NCBI GenBank assembly: GCA_937983475.1
Contig: CALJZV010000177.1
Span: 1-5,685 of the forward strand
Direction of reading: 5' to 3'
Length of the DNA: 5,685 bases
DNA from: an uncultured Verrucomicrobiales bacterium
GTDB lineage: Bacteria; Verrucomicrobiota; Verrucomicrobiia; Limisphaerales; JACDHS01
Below, one piece after another: positions 1 to 5,685 of this stretch. The notes under the pieces were generated by a model. It was not told the origin of the DNA. It saw only the letters and a list, made by a program, of their open reading frames with translations, and did not search any database. Made by a program: the position numbers and the translations under genes. Each line of letters starts with the position of its first letter. Positions within the stretch are counted from its first letter, which is position 1.

Positions 1-164
1 AATTTTGTTTCCATGAAACTCGTCCGCAACGCAGATTACGGAATTTTGTTTCCATGAAACCCGTCCGCGACGCAGATCACGGAATTTTGTTTCCATGAAA
101 CTTGTCCGCAGCGCAGATCATGGAATTTTGTTTCCATGAAACTTGTCCGCAGCGCAGCACTTGG
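1..164. repeat. 41-bp tandem repeat array, four units
   Basis: Four head-to-tail units of exactly 41 bp lie at 1-41, 42-82, 83-123 and 124-164. The first 19 bases of every unit (AATTTTGTTTCCATGAAAC) are identical. They contain a small perfect inverted repeat, GTTTC-CAT-GAAAC. The remaining 22 bases (GTCCGC..CGCAG..GG) are recognisably the same but vary at unit positions 20, 21, 28, 29 and 35-39. After unit 4 the sequence starts a degenerate fifth copy (AATTTGAG) and then diverges. The array touches the left edge, so it may continue beyond the window. Because 41 is not a multiple of three, reading it as protein gives a different frame in each unit, so the short open frames across it are not genes. 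It is best called a minisatellite. Its function is unknown. Confidence 0.93.
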
Positions 165-176
165 AATTTGAGTTTC

Positions 177-227
177 GGGGACAGGCTGTCCCCGCTCCTG
201 GCAGGTGAGGGGACGGCCCGTCCCCTC
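177..227. repeat. Twin GGGGAC-type palindromes (REP-like)
   Basis: Two adjacent inverted repeats share arm sequences. The first is GGGGACAG-G-CTGTCCCC at 177-193, a nearly continuous 8-bp-arm palindrome. The second is GAGGGGACG-GCC-CGTCCCCTC at 207-227, with 9-bp arms and a 3-nt loop. Both are built on GGGGAC/GTCCCC, which suggests copies of one palindromic unit, as in REP-type elements. No T-run follows the second hairpin, and no gene ends immediately before it, so I do not call it a terminator. Confidence 0.7.
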
Positions 228-500
228 GCAATGTCCCTCTCGCGGCCGTTTCAAGCCCGGATGCCTCTGGTAAATTATAAGGCTTATTGAACGACATCTC
301 TCCAAAGAATAATCAGCGCCCGCGTCTCCCAAGGATATTCAATGCCCGTTCATGGGCGAAAATAGACCGCGCCTGTGGAGCGTGGGAATCGGGGAAACGA
401 GGCTCTGCGGAGGCCGCGTCTATGGCGTTGGCGGCTGTCCAGGCAAACCGGGTGTGCGTTGCTTGCGCGGTTTGCCGTCCGGCAGGGCGGAGCTGCCGCA
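228..500. other. Non-coding stretch with imperfect palindromes
   Basis: I see no protein with family character here. The open frames are short and read through palindromic sequence. Visible structures are ATAGAC/GTCTAT arms at 362-367 and 418-423 closing a roughly 62-nt imperfect hairpin, a perfect 9-bp inverted repeat GGCAAACCG/CGGTTTGCC at 442-450 and 468-476, and interleaved arms CGGCA/TGCCG (480-484, 494-498) and GGCGG/CCGCC (486-490, 501-505). The cluster abuts the end of the methyltransferase remnant at about 500. That fits an inserted palindromic element, but its ends are not clear. Confidence 0.5.
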
Positions 501-707
501 CCGCCGTCCTTTGGGCTTCTCCTCAGCGGGGAACAGCGGCGCGGTGAGTTTTTCATACAGCGTAAACAGGAACTCCACGCGCTCGCGGTCGGAATGAAAG
601 GGTTGAGGGCGGTAGCATTTCTCCACGGCGCGATCCAGTTCCGTGTGCGCCTTGAGCAAATCCGGCGGCATGGAGAGCGGATCGTAAAGGTCGGCCAGCG
701 TGGCCAG
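501..707 (-). pseudogene. C-terminal remnant of MmeI-like (type IIL) DNA methyltransferase
   Basis: The minus-strand frame contains ADLYDPLSMPPDLLKAH, then a segment with LDRAVEKCYRPQPF, then ERVEFLFTLYEKLTAPL. I recognise this as the extreme C-terminus of the large class I SAM-dependent DNA methyltransferases of the MmeI/type IIL kind, which normally exceed 800 residues. In intact members this segment packs after the target-recognition domain. Only about 60-70 residues remain. The catalytic NPPY region and the SAM-binding motifs are absent. Upstream (above about 710) the frame becomes low-complexity, palindrome-derived sequence (SEGERSEPHLPP). Downstream (below about 500) it runs into more palindromic DNA before a TAG at 420-422. 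I infer a decayed remnant of a restriction-modification gene, possibly cut by a palindromic insertion. The remnant is too short to have enzymatic activity. Family assignment is from memory of conserved residues, not a search. Confidence 0.72.
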
Positions 708-892
708 CCCGCGCGGCGGCAGATGCGGCTCGCTACGCTCACCTTCACTCCGCCGCTCCAAACAGAGTGTCAGCGATGTTGTGAGCACGTTTGTCAGCTA
801 TGTCTTGATTCGCTTCAGACGCCTGCCCTACTTTTCGCGCCAATCGTCAGAATAATATAACAAGAATAGTGCGTGAATGCGCCCGGTTTTTA
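708..892. other. Intergenic, no gene seen
   Basis: This lies between the methyltransferase remnant and the inverted-repeat block. There is a GC-rich imperfect inverted repeat (GCGGC at 725-729, GCCGC at 752-756), and then the sequence becomes AT-richer near 850-870 (AATAATATAAC). No convincing coding frame, RNA gene or promoter pair can be supported. Confidence 0.4.
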
Positions 893-931
893 CGGGTGTG
901 ATTATTTCCGGGTGATACGATTCGATCGCCA

Positions 932-993
932 CCTCTCCCCGTCCCTCTCCTCCATTTTTTTAGGAGGAGAGGGTGGCCGAAGGCCGGGAGAGG
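932..993. repeat. Nested C/T-G/A hairpin element
   Basis: The inner stem is CCCTCTCCTCC (943-953) with GGAGGAGAGGG (963-973), 11 perfect base pairs around the 9-nt loop ATTTTTTTA. An outer stem CCTCTCCC (932-939) pairs with GGGAGAGG (986-993), and a small GGCC-GAA-GGCC repeat (975-985) lies on the right side. The strand asymmetry (pyrimidine left arm, purine right arm) and nested arms look like a dispersed palindromic repeat. The T-run is in the loop, not after the stem, so this is not a canonical intrinsic terminator. Confidence 0.75.
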
Positions 994-1021
994 AGGCCAC
1001 ACCGGTTGCGAGGTTTGGCTG

Positions 1022-1037
1022 CGCAAACTCATTTGCG
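1022..1037 (+). other. Small hairpin CGCAAA-CTCA-TTTGCG
   Basis: A perfect 6-bp stem with a CTCA tetraloop lies about 100 bp before the regulator start, inside the larger inverted-repeat block. A separate 10-bp palindrome TTTCGCGAAA follows at 1079-1088. Either could be a protein-binding site or part of a leader. No function can be assigned. Confidence 0.4.
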
Positions 1038-1138
1038 GAGAAAATAAATCACCCGTTTCCAATCACACCCGGTTTTCATTTCGCGAAAAGAAAAACACTG
1101 CCAAACCTCCGGGCGGCCGTTATTTTCACTGCCGTTCT

Positions 1139-2116
<978 letters not shown>

Positions 2117-2611
2117 TTCCTAAAGAAAAACGCCGAGCGACAAAAGCAAAACCCCAAGTTGATTTCCACCGAGGCCCTGGCCCAGTTGGAGCAATACCAT
2201 TGGCCGGGCAATGTGCGGGAGCTGGAAAACATCATCCAGCGCGCCGTCGTGGTGGCCAAGGGTGATGTCATTTTGCCGCAGGACCTGGCGGCGGAAGTGC
2301 GCGGGAAATCTGCGGCGGCATCAGCTTCTGCTGCCCCCGTGTCCTTGCGTCATGCCACAGCGACGCCTGCGCCGCCCAAGGCAGCGGGGGATGAGGATAT
2401 GGCGGCCCTTGCCCGGCGGCTTTTTGATTGGGCGCGCCAGGATAAGCGGAACAAGATCATTCCAGCGGTGGAGCGCCAGTTGATCATTGAGGCGCTCAAT
2501 GAAACCCAGGGCAATCAGGTCCAGGCCGCCAAACTGCTGGGCATCACCCGCGCCACGTTGCGCAAGCGCATCGAGAAGTTCAGCATCCGCCGCGAACTGT
2601 CCATTTCCTGA
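2117..2611 (+). pseudogene. C-terminal part of the same NtrC-family regulator, beyond the in-frame stop
   Basis: This continues in the same frame as the preceding gene with no missing residues. The codons after TAG read FLKKNAERQ, then the family-typical ISTEALAQLEQYHW and the sensor II motif WPGNVRELEN (355-364 in full-length numbering). A linker rich in Ala and Pro follows (about 390-418), then a Fis-type helix-turn-helix with AAKLLGITRATLRKR near 463-477. The full gene (1139-2611) would encode 490 residues, within the usual size for the family. The stop replaces a position where relatives usually have an aromatic residue (..DYFL..), so one base change from TAC or TAT explains it. Restart of translation is possible only from weak candidates (TTG at 2159), with no Shine-Dalgarno sequence. 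A recent nonsense mutation or a base error is more likely than a separate gene. Confidence 0.85.
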
Positions 2612-2614
2612 GGA

Positions 2615-2631
2615 TCTGCCTGAACGGCAGA
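2615..2631. terminator. Possible bidirectional terminator hairpin between convergent genes
   Basis: TCTGCC (2615-2620) and GGCAGA (2626-2631) form a 6-bp stem with a TGAAC loop, located exactly in the 21 bp between the regulator stop (2611) and the GH99 stop (2633). The position is right for a shared terminator, but the stem is short and no T-run follows on either strand, so the call is weak. Confidence 0.35.
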
Positions 2632-2632
2632 G

Positions 2633-3778
2633 TCAGCGTAGCGGATCGAGAACATGCTTGGGGGGCAGGGGAGGCGTCCTCCATTTTTTCCCGCGCCACT
2701 CGGCAATCACTTTCAGATAAATGTAAGGGTCGGGCCAGTTCCGGCTCGGCTCGATTTGCGTCATTTCAAACCATTCGTTGAACGACGTGATGACGACAAT
2801 GTCGGGCTTGGCTGCGTCCATGGTTTTCAAAAAGTTGCGCAACGTCTGGCCGTTTTCCCGTGGAAAAATAAACGGCGCCTCATTGACGGCGGTGTTGTCG
2901 TGGCCTGGCAACGCGGGCAACTGCACCTTTTTCCCGGCGGCGCGAACCTCCTGGACATAACCGGAGTATAATTCTTCAATGGCCCGGAAATCGGTGTCCC
3001 GCCAGTGGCCCGCGTAGGAATAGGTCCCATAGCAATCAATCTCGGGGATTTCCAGCCAGCCGGGATACACTTTCATTTTCGCCCCTGGAAACTGAGTGGT
3101 CGCGACGGCTTTCAATTTGTCGAACATCCAGAAGACGTCGCCGACCTCGCGCTCCACAGTGGTGACATAGCGCTGCGCCATGTCGGCCGTGATCCAGTCG
3201 TCCCATACCTGGTAAATGTACCAGGCCGGTTGGCCGTTGATCTTGAGGTAGGCGGGGTGTTTGGAATAGCGCGGGAGAAAGGTCACAGCGCGGCTGACGA
3301 GCTGGTCGTAGTTTTTGACGTAGTGCGCGCACTCATCCACGACGGCGATCTTGAAATTCTCCTCCTGGGCCACGGGCAGGAAGACTTTCTCGAAGAGGTC
3401 ATATTGCCAATCCCACAACTCATGCGGACGGGGCATTTTCCACCAACTGCATATGAACCCGTCTATTCCCGCCGCCTTGGCCAGCCGGAAGTGCCAGCGC
3501 ACAATTTCGCGCTCGCCGTTGTCGTACGGGCCAATCAGCGGATAATCGCCCGAGGCAATGTCGCGGCGTCCGTCGGGCCGGATGCGCTCGGGCGAGTAGC
3601 GGTCCGGAAACTTGTAGGAAATCCATTGCTGCCACTTTTGGGCGGAGCCCCAGGGTGCGCCGTACCACGGATGGTAAAACGCCAGGGTCAGAGGCTTTGA
3701 GGAAGGTTTTTCAGCCGCCTGCGCGAAACATGAGCAGGACAGCCAGACAGAGAGAATAACCAGCGCGATGCGATTCAT
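2633..3778 (-). CDS. Secreted GH99-like glycoside hydrolase (endo-alpha-mannosidase family)
   Basis: The protein is 381 residues with a short N-region and a hydrophobic stretch (about 4-19). A likely signal peptidase I site follows AQA (about residue 21); the cysteines at 15 and 17 do not make a good lipobox. Mature sequence starts with the family-typical FYHPWYG (34-40), followed by LIGPYDNGEREIVRWH (81-96) and AGIDGFICSWW (103-113). The C-terminal part has ITSFNEWFEMTQIEP (330-344). In characterised GH99 enzymes the two glutamates of the NEWxE motif are the catalytic pair acting by a 1,2-anhydro-sugar mechanism; here they are E335 and E338, so the active site looks intact. Characterised members are endo-acting alpha-1,2-mannosidases or mannanases, but the substrate here is not predictable. 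It lies 70 bp downstream of the BNR_4 gene on the same strand, probably in one operon, and converges on the regulator gene. The ATG is chosen because the signal peptide follows directly. Confidence 0.85.
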   Translation of the reverse strand: MNRIALVILSVWLSCSCFAQAAEKPSSKPLTLAFYHPWYGAPWGSAQKWQQWISYKFPDRYSPERIRPDGRRDIASGDYPLIGPYDNGEREIVRWHFRLAKAAGIDGFICSWWKMPRPHELWDWQYDLFEKVFLPVAQEENFKIAVVDECAHYVKNYDQLVSRAVTFLPRYSKHPAYLKINGQPAWYIYQVWDDWITADMAQRYVTTVEREVGDVFWMFDKLKAVATTQFPGAKMKVYPGWLEIPEIDCYGTYSYAGHWRDTDFRAIEELYSGYVQEVRAAGKKVQLPALPGHDNTAVNEAPFIFPRENGQTLRNFLKTMDAAKPDIVVITSFNEWFEMTQIEPSRNWPDPYIYLKVIAEWRGKKWRTPPLPPKHVLDPLR

Positions 3779-3848
3779 GTGAGGGAATAACGACCCTGCA
3801 GCCGTTCCTTTTATTCAACCAAAAATCGCGCGCTGGAGGCCGGCTGTT

Positions 3849-5237
3849 TTATTTTGCCCGGAATTCCAGCACGCGCAGCCTGCTGGCCTCGCTGCGGAGG
3901 TTTGCCGGTTCCTCCTCGATGTACACCGACAGGGTTCCGGGCTTGCGGTAACGGTCCAGTTGCGGCTGGCCGGTGAAGGATCCCGCTTCTTCGTGAATAA
4001 TTTTCCAGTCGTTCCAGCGCGATTTGGCCGTCGCGGCGGCGATGGACAGCTTGGGGTCTGGATTGTAGCGGCTGCCCGTAAACACCATGAAGGCGTTGTC
4101 CTTTTCATCAAACCACAACTGCGGGCGTCCGCCGATGAATGGCATTTCATTCCGATGCCATGCGCCCTTGGTGTCACGCCAGTAATGGAAAAAGCGTGTG
4201 AACTGGCGCGTGGCCAGCCAGTCAGGTTGCCGGGGTGTGCCATCAGGCAAATGAAACGTGACGGCGTGGATTTGATTCTTGCGGTCAACGGCCTGCGTGG
4301 TGGCGTTGATAAGGCCGCGGTTCATGGGGATTTCCGCCACGCGCACGCCGGGCGAGTCCAGAGAAACGGGATTGCTTCCCCGGGTTCCAATCAGGTTGCC
4401 CGCGCTGTTGAACCATCGCAGGCCTCGGTCATCGCTCCAGGCGTAGCACACGTCATGGTTGGTCATCGGGTCGCCTGTCTCGCGCCAGCACCAGGTGACA
4501 TGCAGGCGTCCGCGGCGGTCATAGGTCAGGCCGTTGAGGTAGGCGTTGCGCGAATTGCTTTCGGCATACGTTCCTTTGCCGGAAATGTAGGGGCCGAAGT
4601 TTTTCCAGGTGCCGGTCCGCCAATCGTAATCGGCAAGGCACTTGTCGCCGTTGCCGCTGCCGCCAATCCGGCAGCCAAACTGCAATCCGCCTTCGGGCGT
4701 CCGCAGGAATCTCGGGTACGTGACGCGGTTCAAGGGTTTTCCCGGCTCCAGATCGGACGTGATGGCTCCAAACAGATCCGCGGTCCAGGGAAACTTCTCC
4801 GGCGTCGTGGCGACATGCTTTTTGGAAACCCTGTAGTGTAGCGGATGCCCGTGGTGGTCGAAGGAAAGGTGAATGGTGCCGTCGAGCTCGCAGACGCCCA
4901 GCACGGCGACATTGTGGGTGTCGTTGCTCTTGAATTTGTAGTCCTCGAACCGGATTACCTCCCAGGCGGTCGCGTTCAGTTTTCGCCGCGCCACGCAGAG
5001 GCGCCGGCTGGAATCGTAATGGGTGGCGTATTGATAGCCTTTGAATGACGTCACCGCATCCTGCTGAAAGCTCTGGCCGTTCACCGAATTGCCCCATTGG
5101 CCGTCAGGCAAATAAAGCGCTGTGGCATCCACCACGGTGTCGGCGGTTTTGATCAGTTTGAGCGGCGCGCCCATGCCTGTGGCGGGAAGCCCGCAAAGGG
5201 CGGCTGCGCAGAGAAAAGTCAGGAGGCGATATTGCAT
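3849..5237 (-). CDS. Secreted BNR_4-type beta-propeller protein (possible polysaccharide lyase or glycan-binding)
   Basis: The protein is 462 residues. A signal peptide is evident: MQYR, a hydrophobic stretch (about 5-17) and a likely cleavage after MGA (24). The mature part resembles the BNR repeat-like family BNR_4 (Pfam). Recognisable stretches are ATHYDSSRRLCVARRKL (71-87), NDTHN (105-109), the His-rich HLSFDHHGHPLHYR (123-136), VTYPRFLR (172-179), GGSGNGD (192-198), TWCWRETGDPMTNHDVCY (248-265) and WSDDRGLRW (267-275), the last resembling an Asp-box strand. Such proteins are predicted seven-bladed propellers. The same fold and sequence group includes ulvan-lyase families (PL24/PL25-like), whose active sites use histidines, so H108 and the H128/H129 region are candidates. 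Lyase activity is an inference; sialidase-like or binding roles remain open. It lies upstream of the GH99 gene, which points to a shared polysaccharide target. The stop is TAA at 3849-3851. No Shine-Dalgarno sequence is seen. Confidence 0.8.
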   Translation of the reverse strand: MQYRLLTFLCAAALCGLPATGMGAPLKLIKTADTVVDATALYLPDGQWGNSVNGQSFQQDAVTSFKGYQYATHYDSSRRLCVARRKLNATAWEVIRFEDYKFKSNDTHNVAVLGVCELDGTIHLSFDHHGHPLHYRVSKKHVATTPEKFPWTADLFGAITSDLEPGKPLNRVTYPRFLRTPEGGLQFGCRIGGSGNGDKCLADYDWRTGTWKNFGPYISGKGTYAESNSRNAYLNGLTYDRRGRLHVTWCWRETGDPMTNHDVCYAWSDDRGLRWFNSAGNLIGTRGSNPVSLDSPGVRVAEIPMNRGLINATTQAVDRKNQIHAVTFHLPDGTPRQPDWLATRQFTRFFHYWRDTKGAWHRNEMPFIGGRPQLWFDEKDNAFMVFTGSRYNPDPKLSIAAATAKSRWNDWKIIHEEAGSFTGQPQLDRYRKPGTLSVYIEEEPANLRSEASRLRVLEFRAK

Positions 5238-5685
5238 GGCGCAAATTCATATCTGCGCCCCGTTCATTGTGCGAGCGAAAATCCGCCCAAACGCCCGATG
5301 CGAAGGACCTCCCTATTTTTTTTTCAAATGTCAGCGCGGCGGAATTGACGCAGTAACGCAATCCGGTCGGCTTGGGGCCATCCTCAAACACGTGGCCCAG
5401 ATGGGAATCGCAACGGGCGCAAAGGATTTCCGTGCGCCGCATGAAGAAACTGGAGTCCTCCTCGGTCTTGACGTGGGCATCCTCAACCGGTTGCCAATAG
5501 CTGGGCCAGCCTGTGCCGGAATCGAATTTGTGTTCCGAGCTGAACAGTGGCAGATCACATCCGACGCATTTGTAGATGCCCGGTTCGTGATGGTTCCAGT
5601 AAGCGCCGGTGAAGGCCCGCTCGGTTCCTTTTTGCCGTGCTATCCGGTATTGTTCCGGCGTGAGCAACTTTCTCCATTCCTCATC
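5104..5685 (-). CDS. msrB: Peptide-methionine (R)-S-oxide reductase MsrB, 5' end outside window, frame extended past its natural end
   Basis: MsrB reduces methionine-R-sulfoxide in proteins. Visible are EEWRKLLTPEQYRIARQKG at the entry, GTERAFTGAYWNHHEPG, the first zinc pair CVGC, FDSGTGWPSYWQPV, the second zinc pair CARC followed by DSHLGHVFEDGP, and the catalytic-Cys motif RYCVNSAAL (Cys codon 5352-5350). The frame is open to the right edge with family-typical residues (DEEWRK) before the TTG at 5667, so the gene starts outside the window and that TTG is not the start. The conserved domain ends at FEKK (about 5317). A normal gene would stop here, but a run of nine A (5324-5316) puts the adjoining TAG (5315-5313) out of frame. 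As written the frame continues for about 70 unrelated residues to 5104 and overlaps the BNR_4 gene by 134 bp. I regard the tail as an artefact or frameshift product. The true end is probably near 5313. Confidence 0.93.
   Translation of the reverse strand, partial: DEEWRKLLTPEQYRIARQKGTERAFTGAYWNHHEPGIYKCVGCDLPLFSSEHKFDSGTGWPSYWQPVEDAHVKTEEDSSFFMRRTEILCARCDSHLGHVFEDGPKPTGLRYCVNSAALTFEKKIGRSFASGVWADFRSHNERGADMNLRHAISPPDFSLRSRPLRASRHRHGRAAQTDQNRRHRGGCHSALFA
5238..5259 (-). promoter_or_regulatory. Inverted repeat abutting the BNR_4 start codon
   Basis: GGCGCA and TGCGCC (6-bp arms, 10-nt spacer) occupy the 22 bases immediately before the ATG at 5237-5235. In the transcript this would place a GC-rich stem directly against the start codon, where the ribosome binds, and no Shine-Dalgarno sequence is visible nearby. 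It could be a translational control hairpin or an operator. It could also be chance at this GC content. Confidence 0.45.
5313..5324 (-). other. A9 homopolymer with out-of-frame TAG at the msrB end
   Basis: Read on the minus strand, GAA is followed by seven more A and then TAG: nine A in total (5324-5316) and TAG at 5315-5313. With eight A the codons would be GAA AAA AAA TAG, ending MsrB at FEKK. With nine, the frame reads on as ATA GGG. Runs of this length are known hot spots for sequencing indels and for polymerase slippage. Confidence 0.8.

Larger units (their letters stand above)
893..1071. repeat. Long-range inverted repeat of four CGGGTG(TG)AT half-sites
   Basis: The left arm is CGGGTGTGATT (893-903), 5 nt, then CGGGTGAT (909-916). 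The right arm is its reverse complement, ATCACCCG (1048-1055), 5 nt, then AATCACACCCG (1061-1071). The 11-bp and 8-bp blocks match perfectly and only the 5-nt spacers differ. The two arms are separated by about 131 bp containing a strong hairpin. A direct repeat CCCGGTTTT at 882-890 and 1068-1076 sits at both edges. The block ends 67 bp before the regulator start codon. It could be terminal inverted repeats of a small non-autonomous element (MITE-like), or paired operator sites for a regulator. The sequence alone does not decide. Confidence 0.7.

Noticed and set aside
1..164. CRISPR array, because each unit has GTTTC...GAAAC and a regular period
   Set aside because: The would-be spacers are also conserved between units and the palindromic part is only 13 nt. 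This is a tandem minisatellite.
177..227. Intrinsic terminator
   Set aside because: No T-run follows the stem and no gene ends just upstream.
264..283. Sigma54-type -24/-12 promoter (TGG..N10..GG)
   Set aside because: The -12 element lacks the required GC (it reads GG), and no gene follows within a useful distance.
36..547. Short open frames on both strands across the repeats (for example 36-332 minus and 287-547 plus)
   Set aside because: They are translations of tandem repeats and palindromes, with no family character and conflicting frames.
3005..3700. 231-codon plus-strand frame opposite the GH99 gene
   Set aside because: It is a shadow of the minus-strand GH99 gene, which has a signal peptide and the catalytic motif.
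3960..4841. 293-codon plus-strand frame opposite the BNR_4 gene
   Set aside because: It is a shadow frame with no recognisable domain. The minus-strand protein is recognisable along its length.
5104..5312. Genuine 70-residue C-terminal domain on MsrB
   Set aside because: The tail overlaps the BNR_4 coding start, has no domain character, and follows a homopolymer where one base fewer gives a normal stop.

Overview
The window looks like a chromosomal stretch of a GC-rich, Gram-negative bacterium. I infer the Verrucomicrobiota (Limisphaerales/Pedosphaera-like) from several things together: exported GH99 and BNR_4-type proteins side by side, an NtrC-type regulator, start codons without a recognisable Shine-Dalgarno sequence, and intergenic DNA crowded with palindromes. 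This is an inference; no marker gene is present.

Positions 1-1138 hold no intact gene. They contain four exact-period 41-bp tandem repeats (1-164), two GGGGAC-type palindromes (177-227), a patch of further imperfect palindromes (about 362-505), and on the minus strand a 60-70 residue remnant of the C-terminus of an MmeI-like (type IIL) DNA methyltransferase (501-707). Next come four CGGGTG(TG)AT half-sites arranged as a long-range inverted repeat around a strong C/T-G/A hairpin (893-1071). That block sits just upstream of the regulator gene.

Positions 1139-2611 (plus strand) encode a complete NtrC-family sigma54-dependent response regulator in one frame: receiver, AAA+ and Fis-type HTH. A single in-frame TAG at codon 326 (2114-2116) interrupts it. 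As written, the product would lose the sensor II region and the DNA-binding domain.

The rest is read from the minus strand. In transcription order it holds the 3' part of msrB (entering at the right edge), a secreted BNR_4-type beta-propeller protein (5237-3849) and a secreted GH99-like glycoside hydrolase (3778-2633). The last two are probably co-transcribed and act on extracellular or periplasmic polysaccharide. The GH99 gene converges on the regulator gene with only 21 bp between their stop codons. The msrB frame runs past its natural end because of a nine-A run; one A fewer would give a normal end at FEKK-stop. The reading frame therefore continues about 70 codons, into the start of the BNR_4 gene.

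I do not see a complete, clearly new biological system here. The items most worth a second look are the premature amber codon in the regulator, the A9 frameshift site in msrB, the four-half-site inverted repeat before the regulator, the methyltransferase fossil and the GH99/BNR_4 pair.
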